Part shown: piece after piece, positions 1-8,647 of the stretch
Position numbering within the stretch: the stretch's first letter is position 1
Layout: every line of letters begins with the position of its first letter
Origin: UBA11400 sp964473555
GTDB lineage: Bacteria; Bacteroidota; Rhodothermia; Balneolales; HLUCCA01
Assembly: GCA_964473555.1 (NCBI GenBank)
Contig: CAYYPL010000001.1
Location: 186,001 to 250,000, forward strand
DNA: 64,000 nt
Direction: 5' to 3'
The notes under the pieces: model-generated
What the model saw: the letters and a program-made list of their open reading frames with translations, nothing else
What the model was told of the DNA's origin: nothing
Database searches by the model: none
Translations under genes and position numbers: made by a program

Positions 1-138
1 TGCCTGTCGATCATGAATGTACTTTATGACGGATTCAAGGATTCGAAGTATCGCCCTTGTCCTCTTTTGGTCAAAATGGTTGATGCAGGCCGCCTGGGCG
101 ACAAAACGGGTCAGGGATTCTATTCTTACTCCAACTAA
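1..138 (+). CDS. 3-hydroxyacyl-CoA dehydrogenase, C-terminal fragment (cut by window edge)
   Basis: The first 45 codons read in frame to a TAA at 136-138. The visible end carries RPCPLLVKMVDAGRLGDKTG followed by QGFYSY. This closely matches the C-terminal helical domain of NAD-dependent 3-hydroxybutyryl-CoA dehydrogenases, which typically finish with a RPxPLLxxMVxAGxxGxKTGxGFYxY pattern. The enzyme interconverts acetoacetyl-CoA-type 3-ketoacyl-CoA and 3-hydroxyacyl-CoA. The NAD-binding domain lies outside the window, so substrate range cannot be judged. The next gene starts 20 bases downstream on the same strand. Confidence 0.85.
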   Translation, partial: CLSIMNVLYDGFKDSKYRPCPLLVKMVDAGRLGDKTGQGFYSYSN

Positions 139-158
139 TCGATGATTCATAAAACTCT

Positions 159-1178
159 ATGATAGACCTTAGAAGTGACACCGTAACAAAACCAACGGAT
201 GGTATGCGTAAAGCCATGTATCATGCCGAAGTTGGTGACGACGTGTTTCGTGAAGACCCTACCATGAATGCGTTTCAGCAGAAAATGGCAGATGTTTTTG
301 GAATGGAAACCGGAATTTTTGTTCCGAGTGGAACGATGGGTAACCAGTTGGCCATCAATGTGCTTACTCTTCCGGGCGATGAAGTCATTATTGATCAGAC
401 AGGCCACATTTACAACTATGAGTCGGCCGCTGGTCCCTTCTTGTCCGGCGTCCAATTCATGACCCTTCGTGGCGAAAATGGTATCATGACACCCCAACTC
501 ATAGAAACAGGGTTTCGTGGTCATAACGACTGGGATCCCCGGACGAGTGTTATCGCCCTAGAGAATACAACCAATAAGGGCGGCGGAGCTTTTTATTCGA
601 GTCAAAACCTTTTGTCGATCAGAGAGCTTGCAGACAAAAAGGGAGTAGCAGTACACATCGATGGTGCCCGGGTTTGGAATGCTGCGGTTGCATCCGGATT
701 ACCACTTTCTTTTTTTGGTGAAATCGCAGACACGATTTCAATTTGTTTCAGTAAAGGTCTGGGTGCACCAGTTGGTTCCATGTTATTGTGCTCGAATGAG
801 TTGAAAAGAAACGCACTTCGTAAAAGGAAAATGTGGGGTGGAGGGATGCGACAGGTCGGGATTCTTGCCGCCGCTGCCGACTACGCCTTTGAAAATCATT
901 ATCCATTGCTTCTAGAAGACCACAGGCGCGCACGTGAGTTTGCTCAGGCGATCGTAGACCTACCGGGTATATCTATTGAAACAAATAATGTATTTACGAA
1001 TATCGTTCTTTTTAACGTCACTCATCAACCCGTTGGAGAAGTACTTCAAAAACTTCGTGATCATGGTATTGGAATGACACCGTTTGGCCCTGAGACCATT
1101 CGGGCTACATTTCATTTTCAGGTAGACGATAAGGATCTTTCGAACGTAATTTCTGTGATGCAAAAGTTATTTAACTGA
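159..1178 (+). CDS. ltaE: Low-specificity L-threonine aldolase
   Basis: This 339-residue protein fits the PLP-dependent beta-eliminating lyase/threonine aldolase family, which cleaves L-threonine or L-allo-threonine to glycine and acetaldehyde in the cytoplasm. It opens with the family signature IDLRSDTVT. It also has the PLP-binding loop PSGTMGNQ near residue 57, the ring-stacking histidine in TGHIYN (His83), the HIDGAR motif near 166, and the Schiff-base lysine in CFSKGLGAPVG (Lys199). Length is normal for the family. The ATG at 159 starts exactly at the conserved N-terminus, although there is no obvious ribosome binding site. It probably shares a transcript with the upstream dehydrogenase and the downstream tspO, with gaps of 20 and 12 bases. 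Confidence 0.93.
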   Translation: MIDLRSDTVTKPTDGMRKAMYHAEVGDDVFREDPTMNAFQQKMADVFGMETGIFVPSGTMGNQLAINVLTLPGDEVIIDQTGHIYNYESAAGPFLSGVQFMTLRGENGIMTPQLIETGFRGHNDWDPRTSVIALENTTNKGGGAFYSSQNLLSIRELADKKGVAVHIDGARVWNAAVASGLPLSFFGEIADTISICFSKGLGAPVGSMLLCSNELKRNALRKRKMWGGGMRQVGILAAAADYAFENHYPLLLEDHRRAREFAQAIVDLPGISIETNNVFTNIVLFNVTHQPVGEVLQKLRDHGIGMTPFGPETIRATFHFQVDDKDLSNVISVMQKLFN

Positions 1179-1190
1179 TCGGAGCTAGAT

Positions 1191-1664
1191 ATGAATCTTA
1201 AAAAAATTGGGTTATTGGCTGGGTTTATTATGTTGCCGGTGCTCGTGGGGATTACAGCAAGTATAGCGACTCAAAGTAGTGTTGATACCTGGTACCTGAC
1301 ACTGGAAAAGCCGTTTTTTAATCCACCCAGCTGGTTATTTGCACCCGTTTGGACCACATTGTACATTTTGATGGGAGTCTCTGCCTTCCTGATCCACACA
1401 CTGAGCCCCTCCGCGATGCGGACACTTGCCATGGATGTGTTCTACTTTCAGTTGTTTTTGAACTTCCTGTGGAGCTGGATGTTTTTCTGGTTCAGAAGTC
1501 CGTTATTTGGTTTGATGTGTATCGTTTTTTTGCTGGTCGTACTTATCGTGATGATCCGGCGCTTTTATGGGTTGAACAAAATTGCAGGACTCTTGCAGAT
1601 TCCATACCTAATGTGGATATTATTTGCCACTGGTTTAAACGCTGCCATCTATTACCTGAATTGA
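1191..1664 (+). CDS. tspO: TspO/MBR family tryptophan-rich membrane protein
   Basis: The 157-residue protein has five hydrophobic segments and the TspO/peripheral benzodiazepine receptor signature: WYLTLEKPFFNPPSWLFAPVW near residues 33-53, followed by TLYILMG and a downstream FLNFLWSWMFF helix. TspO proteins bind porphyrins and related tetrapyrroles in the membrane and influence tetrapyrrole levels and stress responses; the exact role here is unknown. A Shine-Dalgarno-like CGGAG lies about 7 bases before the ATG. The gene sits 12 bases after the threonine aldolase gene and 4 bases before a lipoprotein gene, so all three are likely co-transcribed. Confidence 0.92.
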   Translation: MNLKKIGLLAGFIMLPVLVGITASIATQSSVDTWYLTLEKPFFNPPSWLFAPVWTTLYILMGVSAFLIHTLSPSAMRTLAMDVFYFQLFLNFLWSWMFFWFRSPLFGLMCIVFLLVVLIVMIRRFYGLNKIAGLLQIPYLMWILFATGLNAAIYYLN

Positions 1665-1668
1665 TCTA

Positions 1669-2130
1669 TTGTTATCACGTAAGTCCATATCAATTATTCT
1701 GCTGACCCTGTTCTGCTGGATCGGATGTGAGCGTGCTTTAGCTCCTGAACCTGTAATTGAAGTGCAGGTAGCAGCAATTCAATATAAAGTTGGTGATCCC
1801 ATAAATGTACGTGTCAGTAATCCAACATCCCGAACCTATTATATTCGCCGTTGTGGAAGTGTGAGTTACCGGTATGCAGTAGTGATGCGAAACACAGGAC
1901 AGGAACCTGTTTTGGTCAAAAACGATCGATGTAATTCGTTCAATCAGCAAATACTTCCGGTTGGTCCAGGTGAAGAGATTCAACTGGTCTTTGCTCTAAC
2001 ACTCAATCAGGATGCGCAGCTAACACCAGATGCTTCATACCGGATTCAATTACATCTTTTCGACTCGACACGTGAGCTCATTCAGCCACCGGATAATGAA
2101 TCCAATCAGTTTAGTTTAGTTCGTAACTAA
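1669..2130 (+). CDS. Small predicted lipoprotein of unknown function
   Basis: This 153-residue protein begins with a TTG codon four bases after the tspO stop. The N-terminus has a basic start, a hydrophobic run (ISIILLTLFCWIGC) and a cysteine at about residue 20 that could be the lipidated residue, although the tryptophan at -3 of the lipobox is unusual. The mature part is beta-rich. It holds two further cysteines (in YIRRCGS and KNDRCNS) that could form a disulfide, and a segment KVGDPINVRVSNPTSRTYY that looks like an immunoglobulin-like fold of the BsuPI/DUF type. No specific function is recognised. A strong hairpin follows, so it probably ends the operon. Confidence 0.7.
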   Translation: MLSRKSISIILLTLFCWIGCERALAPEPVIEVQVAAIQYKVGDPINVRVSNPTSRTYYIRRCGSVSYRYAVVMRNTGQEPVLVKNDRCNSFNQQILPVGPGEEIQLVFALTLNQDAQLTPDASYRIQLHLFDSTRELIQPPDNESNQFSLVRN

Positions 2131-2146
2131 ACTGAGGAATATCAAA

Positions 2147-2177
2147 ACAGAACCAGGAGCCTGTTTCCTGGTTCTGT
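2147..2177. terminator. Bidirectional hairpin terminator candidate between convergent genes
   Basis: A near-perfect hairpin has 12-base arms (AACAGAACCAGG-type; 2147-2158 pairing with 2166-2177) and a 7-base loop. It lies between the stop of the lipoprotein gene on the plus strand and the stop of menB on the minus strand. There is no long T-run on either side, so it may act by pausing or be Rho-assisted. The position between convergent operons supports a termination role. Confidence 0.6.
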
Positions 2178-2248
2178 AAGTCTGGCCTGATTTTCATTCA
2201 GATGCTGTCGGGTTATTTACTTGATCCAGACAACATCAAGGTACACCA

Positions 2249-3076
2249 TCAAGGCAGCCAGGGATATTTTTTGAAGTCTGGTTTGCGTTTTCCAACGTAA
2301 GCTTTTTTACCTTCCTGACCTTCTTCACTCATATAGTAGAGCATCGTGGCGTTGCCTGCGAGCTCCTGAATTCCAGCCTGACCGTCAAGGGCTGCATTGA
2401 ATGCAGACTTTAAACAACGAATTGCAATGGGGCTCTTCTCCAGGATTTCACTGGCCCATTGAATGCCTTCGGCTTCGAGTTGATCAACAGGAACTACCTT
2501 GTTGACCAATCCCATATCCAATGCTTCCTGGGCGTTATATTGCCGGCATAAATACCATATTTCGCGTGCTTTTTTCTGTCCAATGATACTGGCAAGATAA
2601 CTTGAACCAAAACCACCGTCAAAACTCCCTACTTTGGGACCGGTCTGGCCAAAAATTGCGTTATCTGCGGCAATCGTCAGGTCACAAATAACATGAAGTA
2701 CGTGTCCTCCGCCAATGGCATATCCGGAAACCAGTGCAATGACGGGTTTGGGCATCGTCCTGATCAATCTTTGCAGATCAAGTACATTGAGACGTGGTAC
2801 GCCATCGTCACCGATGTATCCTGCATCTCCACGGATTTTTTGGTCACCGCCCGAACAAAAGGCATACTTTCCATCCTTAGCAGGACCTTCACCAGTGAGC
2901 AATACTACACCGATAGAAGTATCTTCGCGTGCATCAGCAAAGGCATCATACATTTCAAATATGGTCCGTGGGCGAAAGGCGTTACGTACTTCAGGTCGGT
3001 TGAATGCGATCCGGGCAATTCCTTCAGACTTTTTATAGGTGATGTCCTGATATTCTTTAACGGTTGTCCAGTTCAT
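2249..3076 (-). CDS. menB: 1,4-dihydroxy-2-naphthoyl-CoA synthase
   Basis: This 275-residue crotonase-fold enzyme closes the second ring of the naphthoquinone by converting o-succinylbenzoyl-CoA to 1,4-dihydroxy-2-naphthoyl-CoA in menaquinone synthesis. Family marks include the oxyanion-hole segment AFCSGGDQK near residue 73, then IRGDAGY, the second oxyanion glycine stretch GYAIGGGHVL, and the MenB-typical GQTGPKVGSFDGGFGS. The C-terminus KKYPWLP, with preceding RKPDF, is also characteristic. It is the last gene of a minus-strand operon menF-menD-menH-menB, 11 bases after menH. menC, menE and menA are not in the window. Confidence 0.96.
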   Translation of the reverse strand: MNWTTVKEYQDITYKKSEGIARIAFNRPEVRNAFRPRTIFEMYDAFADAREDTSIGVVLLTGEGPAKDGKYAFCSGGDQKIRGDAGYIGDDGVPRLNVLDLQRLIRTMPKPVIALVSGYAIGGGHVLHVICDLTIAADNAIFGQTGPKVGSFDGGFGSSYLASIIGQKKAREIWYLCRQYNAQEALDMGLVNKVVPVDQLEAEGIQWASEILEKSPIAIRCLKSAFNAALDGQAGIQELAGNATMLYYMSEEGQEGKKAYVGKRKPDFKKYPWLP

Positions 3077-3087
3077 AGTTAATGATT

Positions 3088-3912
3088 TTAGTGTTGAGAT
3101 TTGATGTAATGTATTAATTCTTTTGACAACAAGTCAGGCTGATCCAGGTGGATGCGGTGTCCGGCATCAGCAATTCGAACGTGATCGATGCCGGTATACT
3201 TGCCTGAAAGTTCACTCCACATGGTGTCGTATTTATTATCAAGTACACCTGTGAGTACCAGAACGGGATAAGGAAGTTGTGTCAGTTGTTCAGGCGTAAT
3301 TGGTAGCTCCAAGCCGGGGCTCATACTCTCGAGACAGATGGATAATAATCCCGAATCCTGAGATTGCTGTATCGATTCGAACTTTAATATAGCCTTGCTT
3401 TTCTTAAGTCCGCCTGAATGAAACAATGGAAGTCGGTTCCAGCTTTTGAAAAACGAGGCGGGATCAGTCCGAAGTTTTCTGGCAAGATTTCGGTCATCCT
3501 GGATTCGCTGCAATCGGTCAGATTCCGTTAGAATACCCAATTGTGCGCTTTCAAGAATAAGTCCTTTGAGCTGAATGTGGGTTTGGGTAGCCAGACGCAA
3601 AGCAATCCTACCTCCCATACTATATCCGTACAGCAACGGGCAATCCAGTTTTAGGGTTGCAAACACCTCCGATAAGTGGTGTATCTGTGCCTGAATGTTA
3701 AACAACTGTGGATTGGCCGGGGACGTTGTCAATCCATGACCGGGCAAGTCAATTAACACAGTTGAAATGTTCGATTCTAGTAAACGCTCGGAAATATGGC
3801 TGAATACCTCGCCGCTACCACCAAAACCGTGGATCATTACCAGGGTTTTGGTACCTGTCGAAGCTTTGTTCAGCCTTACATGGTATTCGATATGGCCAAC
3901 TTGAACAAACAT
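3088..3912 (-). CDS. menH: 2-succinyl-6-hydroxy-2,4-cyclohexadiene-1-carboxylate synthase (alpha/beta hydrolase)
   Basis: The 274-residue alpha/beta hydrolase has the oxyanion region MIHGFGGSGEVF near residue 27, the nucleophile elbow GYSMGGR with Ser98, and a catalytic histidine in ADAGHRIHLDQP near the C-terminus. In this family MenH eliminates pyruvate from the MenD product to give SHCHC. The assignment as MenH rather than a generic hydrolase rests on both the sequence pattern and its place between menD (1-base gap) and menB (11-base gap). The ATG at 3912 starts directly at the first beta strand. A generic hydrolase inserted in the operon is the alternative. Confidence 0.88.
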   Translation of the reverse strand: MFVQVGHIEYHVRLNKASTGTKTLVMIHGFGGSGEVFSHISERLLESNISTVLIDLPGHGLTTSPANPQLFNIQAQIHHLSEVFATLKLDCPLLYGYSMGGRIALRLATQTHIQLKGLILESAQLGILTESDRLQRIQDDRNLARKLRTDPASFFKSWNRLPLFHSGGLKKSKAILKFESIQQSQDSGLLSICLESMSPGLELPITPEQLTQLPYPVLVLTGVLDNKYDTMWSELSGKYTGIDHVRIADAGHRIHLDQPDLLSKELIHYIKSQH

Positions 3913-3913
3913 G

Positions 3914-5617
3914 TCAGTCCCACAGGGCTTTTCGTAGCATCATCGATGCCTGTTGGTCAGTCACACACTCAATCAGTTGATATCGTTGTGAAGAGGACAA
4001 GGCTTCTTTCAGTTGTACATTCGTCGTGACTTTAATGGAAGCAAGACCGGCGGCTGTTGCCAAAGCATGGGCATCGATATGCTGTGAGGTTCTGAAAAAG
4101 GGGTCAAAATAGCTGGAATCTGCGATGGGTAACATTTCAAAAATACCACCTCCATTGTTGTTGATTACAATAACCCGGAGTTGTGATTTGAGGTTTTTTA
4201 GTGCAACGATGGCCGATAAATCATGAATGAAGGCAAGGTCTCCGGTGAGTAATGTAACTGGCGCTGAGCTGACCAATGATACCCCTAAGGCAGTGGAAAT
4301 CAATCCATCAATGCCTGATGCACCCCGATTCATGAAAATTTTCCGAGATGTTAGCCTCTTGTCACCAAATGAGTCAATGTCTCTTGCTGGAAAAGAGTTT
4401 GATACGAACAAAATTTCACCTTCCTCTATCGAATCTGATAGAACACCGTATACATCACCGTCCCGAAGTGTCAATCCCTCGGACAAGAGGGCTATACGTC
4501 GTTTGGTAATGACATCGCCATGAGTTACCCAGGTTTTCAACCAAGAGGGATTTGAAGGTGGGTAAAGATGGTGTAAATCGGAAAAACGTGCACCTTTGGG
4601 TATCTGAACCAGGATTTCGGGAGCAAATGTACTGTTGCTCCATGATAATCGTTCGCTAAAACGTATTACTGGTACCTGTTGATGGACTTTTAAAAAGTTG
4701 AGCAACCCCTTGCCCACAGGTTCGTCCCCAAATCGGATGATCAGATCGGGTGTCAATTCGCTGCATGTATCCAAATTCCTGAGGAAGGTGTTAGCGCCGT
4801 CGATGTAGGTGCTTAATGCCGATAAATCGGGACCCAATGAACCTGCTTCGGCCAGAATCGGGACTCCAGCTGCACTAAAATTACGAACAAGATTTATCGT
4901 CGATGGGTATCTGATGCCACTGGTTGTGATGACTACAGGTGCGGTAGAACGGCAAATCAGCGAATAGACAGCTGGGTCCAGAGTAAAATCGTACTCTGGG
5001 CTTGAGATTCTGTAGGTCTGTCCCAGGTTTTTTTGATAGAAGGCCGAAAGGTCATTCAAAAAGTCACTTGTTGGTTCCAGTGGTTTTCGAAATGGGAAAT
5101 TCAAGTGAGCACATCCCCCTTTTTGAACAGACTCCGTCCATGCCTGATGTGCCAGATATTCCAGTCTGGAGGTATCCCGTGGGTCATTATTCCTCGGTTT
5201 TACCTGGGCAAAAAAGACGGCTTTGTTTCCGAACAGATTCAACTGATCGATCCACTGATTTGCCCCGGTGTTCATTTCATTGAAATCTCTGTCAGCACTT
5301 AGAACCAGCATGGGGAGTCCGGCTTTTTGTGCTTCTGCTACCGCAGGAAAGTAATTGGCCGCAGCTGTACCCGATGTGCAGACCAGTGCAGCAGGCTTTC
5401 CACTGGCGGAGGCGATTCCAAGTGCGATAAAAGCTGCTGAACGCTCATCGATACAAACATGTGAAGTGATTCGAGGATGAGCAGCAAAAGCAAGAGTCAG
5501 GGGAGTAGATCGAGATCCTGGTGAAATGATTACATGTTCAAGGCCATTGGCAACCAACGTCCTGACCACAACAGCAGCGTGATACGTCTGAATGTTTTGG
5601 AGGTCGATATCAGGCAT
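3914..5617 (-). CDS. menD: 2-succinyl-5-enolpyruvyl-6-hydroxy-3-cyclohexene-1-carboxylate synthase
   Basis: MenD is a thiamine-diphosphate enzyme that joins isochorismate and 2-oxoglutarate (with decarboxylation). This 567-residue protein has the N-terminal substrate-binding motif IISPGSRSTPLTLAFAAHP at about residues 30-48, the conserved ERSAAF glutamate just after it, the CTSGTAAANYFPAV stretch, and a C-terminal ThDP/Mg site LTGDLAFIHD followed by INNNGGGIFEMLP. Length is typical. Its ATG lies inside the end of menF (8-base overlap), which indicates translational coupling. It is the second gene of the menF-D-H-B operon. Confidence 0.96.
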   Translation of the reverse strand: MPDIDLQNIQTYHAAVVVRTLVANGLEHVIISPGSRSTPLTLAFAAHPRITSHVCIDERSAAFIALGIASASGKPAALVCTSGTAAANYFPAVAEAQKAGLPMLVLSADRDFNEMNTGANQWIDQLNLFGNKAVFFAQVKPRNNDPRDTSRLEYLAHQAWTESVQKGGCAHLNFPFRKPLEPTSDFLNDLSAFYQKNLGQTYRISSPEYDFTLDPAVYSLICRSTAPVVITTSGIRYPSTINLVRNFSAAGVPILAEAGSLGPDLSALSTYIDGANTFLRNLDTCSELTPDLIIRFGDEPVGKGLLNFLKVHQQVPVIRFSERLSWSNSTFAPEILVQIPKGARFSDLHHLYPPSNPSWLKTWVTHGDVITKRRIALLSEGLTLRDGDVYGVLSDSIEEGEILFVSNSFPARDIDSFGDKRLTSRKIFMNRGASGIDGLISTALGVSLVSSAPVTLLTGDLAFIHDLSAIVALKNLKSQLRVIVINNNGGGIFEMLPIADSSYFDPFFRTSQHIDAHALATAAGLASIKVTTNVQLKEALSSSQRYQLIECVTDQQASMMLRKALWD

Positions 5618-7106
5618 GGTGTAGCGCAGACAGCATCGGTATGAGTTTCAGGTTGGTTTCCTGAAGTTCAGTTTCCGGATCGGAATCACTAACAATTCCA
5701 CAACCGGCAAAGAACCTGGCCTGATTTTGAATCAATAATCCGCTTCTGATCCCTACGCAAAACTCTCCGCGCCCGTGTGTGTTCAACCAGCCAACTGGTC
5801 CGGCATACCAGCCTCGATCTATTCGTTCAAGTGGTTGAATATGGGGTAGTGTTACCTCTCGGGGATATCCACCCACAGCGGGAGTTGGATGCAATTTTTC
5901 AAGAATTTCGAGTGGTGACACATCCTTATTCAACGATGCAGTAATCGGGGTGTACAAATGCTGAACATTGTTGTACTTGCGGATTCCTGGCTGGACAGGG
6001 TAAGTGATGTTGTGTGTGACGTCGCGCAATCGACTGCCTATAGCCTCCACTACAAAGCCATGCTCACTCAAATCCTTTTCACTTTGAAGGAGTTTTCGTT
6101 CCAAAATGGTGTCTTCAGTCGCCGTTTTACCGCGTGAAATCGTTCCGGCAAGACCATCTGTTAACATGAACGAGGAACGAAGGGCGACCAGTTTCTCTGG
6201 TGTTGATCCAAGGAACGTGGCATATTTGTTCATGCGTATCATAAAGGTGTAGCACGTTGGATATTCCCGTCTGAGATAATTCAGCATTTGGGTTGCCTCC
6301 GGGTTCCCATTCAGCTTCATGGTGACTTCACGTGCAAGTACAATTTTCTTGAATTCTCCGGCTTTGATACGTTCCCTTGCTTCACGAATACTCGACATAA
6401 ATCGTTCTGAGCTTGAATGACTTCCTGGTACTTCCGGATGAATGGCCTCGTTGATACCAGCGTACGGGTTGCTATTCTCGGATCTGTTGAAGGATCTGAT
6501 ACGCTCAACCACATCATGGATCAGATTCCTGATCTCATCAAGTAGCGAAGATACCGTATGGTGGATATTGACCTTAACGGCTGTCGTGAGAAGCGAGAGT
6601 TGTCCGTCGCGTATAATGATCCATTCAGGGACGACAAATGCTGCCGTTCCAAAACTCTTCCAATGGTGCACCTGAGGCTGATCCTGAAATGAAAACCCAC
6701 CCAGGAAATACAGTCCGGATAGACTGTGAGTGAGGCTACTGAAAGAAATGGTACGTTGTTTCCAGGAATCGATCTGTTTCTGGACGATGCTAAATCGATC
6801 TCTTTGATTGGTTCTGATCCGGACTACTTCTTTTCCGGCTGATAGTGCAAGATTTTCGTCCGGATGTTCCCAGAAATACTGAAAATCATTTGGTTCAGAA
6901 AGAAACTCCAGTGCTGCGAGTGGATCAATGCGCTCGAATGGTATTGTGACGGTAAAAAGATGTGCTTTGTTGGTTAAACGTGTGCTGCCACAAACCAATG
7001 AGATTTTATCGATCAGGTCAGTGGTCTCGATGAGCATCGAAGTCAGGTCATCGGTAGTGACGGAGTCGTTGTATAGATCAAAAATATGTGGGGGCATATC
7101 AATCAT
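5610..7106 (-). CDS. menF: Isochorismate synthase, first gene of the menaquinone operon
   Basis: The 498-residue protein belongs to the chorismate-utilising (MenF/EntC/TrpE) family and would convert chorismate to isochorismate. Family signatures are FKKIVLAREV near the middle, TPEKLVAL, GLAGTISRG, the helix EKDLSEHGFVVEAI, HPTPAVGGYPRE, and the Mg-binding C-terminal DRGWYAGPVGW followed by GEFCVGIRSGL. A second ATG three codons in (at 7097) is an equally possible start. The following menD overlaps it by 8 bases. Immediately upstream of the ATG lies a 28-bp inverted repeat (7118-7145) that could control the whole operon. Confidence 0.94.
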   Translation of the reverse strand: MIDMPPHIFDLYNDSVTTDDLTSMLIETTDLIDKISLVCGSTRLTNKAHLFTVTIPFERIDPLAALEFLSEPNDFQYFWEHPDENLALSAGKEVVRIRTNQRDRFSIVQKQIDSWKQRTISFSSLTHSLSGLYFLGGFSFQDQPQVHHWKSFGTAAFVVPEWIIIRDGQLSLLTTAVKVNIHHTVSSLLDEIRNLIHDVVERIRSFNRSENSNPYAGINEAIHPEVPGSHSSSERFMSSIREARERIKAGEFKKIVLAREVTMKLNGNPEATQMLNYLRREYPTCYTFMIRMNKYATFLGSTPEKLVALRSSFMLTDGLAGTISRGKTATEDTILERKLLQSEKDLSEHGFVVEAIGSRLRDVTHNITYPVQPGIRKYNNVQHLYTPITASLNKDVSPLEILEKLHPTPAVGGYPREVTLPHIQPLERIDRGWYAGPVGWLNTHGRGEFCVGIRSGLLIQNQARFFAGCGIVSDSDPETELQETNLKLIPMLSALHHA

Positions 7107-7117
7107 GGGGTAAATAT

Positions 7118-7145
7118 TGAACTTTCAATATAAATTGAAAGTTCA
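7118..7145. promoter_or_regulatory. 28-bp perfect inverted repeat upstream of the men operon (operator or leader hairpin candidate)
   Basis: Two 12-base arms match perfectly: TGAACTTTCAAT at 7118-7129 and ATTGAAAGTTCA at 7134-7145, separated by the 4 bases ATAA. The repeat ends 11 bases from the menF ATG. It is AT-rich and symmetrical, like a dimeric repressor operator, and as RNA it would form a stable hairpin close to the start codon. No T-run follows, so it is unlikely to be a terminator of the upstream minus-strand gene. Which regulator binds it cannot be told. Confidence 0.6.
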
Positions 7146-7247
7146 TAAATGTCCATACTTCAATGCGTTGCAAACCAAAAAATATTTGGGAGTGGGGTAG
7201 TGTTTCACTGATTGGAACTCAATGAATCATAAGAACTTCCCTGTTCG

Positions 7248-7523
7248 TTACCTGGCGTCGTCGATTTCTCCGGTTTCGAATGGATTATGAATTCCATAGT
7301 CGCGTGGATTATAGTCGGCCATAGAGAAGAGGTGATCCCAGGCGGCTTTGCTGCTTCCGGTTGAATCTACCCAATTGATGTGACTTTGTTTGATGAGCCC
7401 AACGATACGCTTTGCATAAGCAATGCGTTCTTCGAGGTCATAAATTCGTGGAAGGGCTTCGATCATCAGATCCAGATTGTAGCCACAATCGTAATCTTTT
7501 GGTTTTTTTGTAGGTAGAAACAT
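7248..7523 (-). CDS. Small DUF4290-like protein
   Basis: This is a 91-residue, mainly helical, charged protein without signal peptide or membrane segment. It resembles the N-terminal half of the Bacteroidota family DUF4290: a YxxxLxxMIE-type helix (YNLDLMIEALPRI), a DLEERIAYAKRIV stretch like the family's DREERxxxAxxII, then AAWDHLFSMADYN, which matches the family's WDHLxxMSDF. Members I recall are about 200 residues, so this is a short form; that recollection is from memory. Function is unknown. It is 141 bases upstream of menF on the same strand and divergent from the cysteine-synthase-like gene. Confidence 0.6.
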   Translation of the reverse strand: MFLPTKKPKDYDCGYNLDLMIEALPRIYDLEERIAYAKRIVGLIKQSHINWVDSTGSSKAAWDHLFSMADYNPRDYGIHNPFETGEIDDAR

Positions 7524-7649
7524 AGTTGATTTGATTTAGGTACAAAGATACGATTTTAAAATAACTTGTAATGGAATTGAATCAACAAGTGGAAATTATT
7601 CAGCCGGAAAATGACTATTTTAACCTCGATAATAAAAAAATATTTCATT

Positions 7650-8633
7650 ATGTGGTATACATCTATTCTGGAAACAATTGGGAACACTCCGTTAATCAAG
7701 TTAAATCGTGTTGTTGGAGACCTCAAACCTACTGTTCTGGTAAAAGTGGAGTATTTCAATCCTGGAAACAGTATCAAGGACAGAATCGCGATTAAAATGA
7801 TTGAAGATGCTGAAAAAGAAGGGAAGATTACTCAAGGTGCCACGATTATTGAGGGAACCAGTGGTAACACGGGAATGGGTTTGGCCATTGTGGCTGCACA
7901 ACGTGGATACAAATGTATATTTACAACCACTGACAAACAAAGCCAGGAAAAAGTGGATATGCTTAAAGCGCTCGGTGCTGAAGTCATTGTGTGTCCATCA
8001 CAGGTTGATCCCGAAGATCCGCGCAGTTATTATTCCGTAGCAAAGAGGTTAAGTACTGAAATCCCGAACTCTTTTTATCCGAACCAATACGATAACAAAA
8101 GCAATACTCAGGCTCACTATGAGAGTACGGGACCTGAAATCTGGCAACAAACTGAGGGGAAAATAACCCATTATGTTGCAGGGATGGGTACAGGAGGGAC
8201 CATAACCGGGGTTGCCAAGTATCTGAAAGAGCAAAATCCACAGATCAAAGTGGTAGGTGTCGATTCTATCGGATCAGTATATACATCCTATTTTGAAACC
8301 GGAATCTTCGACAAGACTCAAATCGCTCCCTACATCACTGAGGGCATCGGTGAGGACATCATCCCCGGCAATATTGATTTTCAGTACGTGGATGCGGTGA
8401 TTCAATGTCCGGATAAGGAAGCTATGCTCATGACACGTGATTTGGCTCGAAAGGAAGGCCTTTTCATTGGTGGTTCATGCGGGGCAGCAGTATGGGGAGC
8501 GTTAACCTATGCAAAGCAGCATAACCTATCTGAAAATGAAGTTATCGTGGTGATACTTCCAGACAGTGGTTCCCGATATGTGTCCAAGATCTACAATGAT
8601 GAATGGATGCGTAAAAACGGATTTATGGATTAA
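7650..8633 (+). CDS. Cystathionine beta-synthase / cysteine synthase-like PLP enzyme
   Basis: This 327-residue fold-type II PLP enzyme begins at ATG 7650; the frame stays open upstream to 7611, but the conserved family start SILETIGNTPLIKLN follows the 7650 ATG directly. It has the Schiff-base lysine in NPGNSIKDR (Lys43), a phosphate-binding loop EGTSGNTGMG, and the glycine-rich GMGTGGTITG. The details (AKRLSTEIPNSFYPNQYDNKSN, GVDSIGS) are closer to cystathionine beta-synthases than to CysK. It lacks the C-terminal CBS-domain pair, so the enzyme could make cysteine from O-acetylserine or cystathionine from serine and homocysteine. A DUF3467 gene follows 14 bases later. The first residue of the usual EPTSGNTG loop is Gly rather than Pro. 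Confidence 0.85.
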   Translation: MWYTSILETIGNTPLIKLNRVVGDLKPTVLVKVEYFNPGNSIKDRIAIKMIEDAEKEGKITQGATIIEGTSGNTGMGLAIVAAQRGYKCIFTTTDKQSQEKVDMLKALGAEVIVCPSQVDPEDPRSYYSVAKRLSTEIPNSFYPNQYDNKSNTQAHYESTGPEIWQQTEGKITHYVAGMGTGGTITGVAKYLKEQNPQIKVVGVDSIGSVYTSYFETGIFDKTQIAPYITEGIGEDIIPGNIDFQYVDAVIQCPDKEAMLMTRDLARKEGLFIGGSCGAAVWGALTYAKQHNLSENEVIVVILPDSGSRYVSKIYNDEWMRKNGFMD

Positions 8634-8647
8634 CCAGACCTAAGAAC

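Noticed and set aside
1349..1705. 118-codon frame overlapping tspO and the lipoprotein start
   Set aside because: Out of frame with the clear TspO protein, and no plausible protein features.
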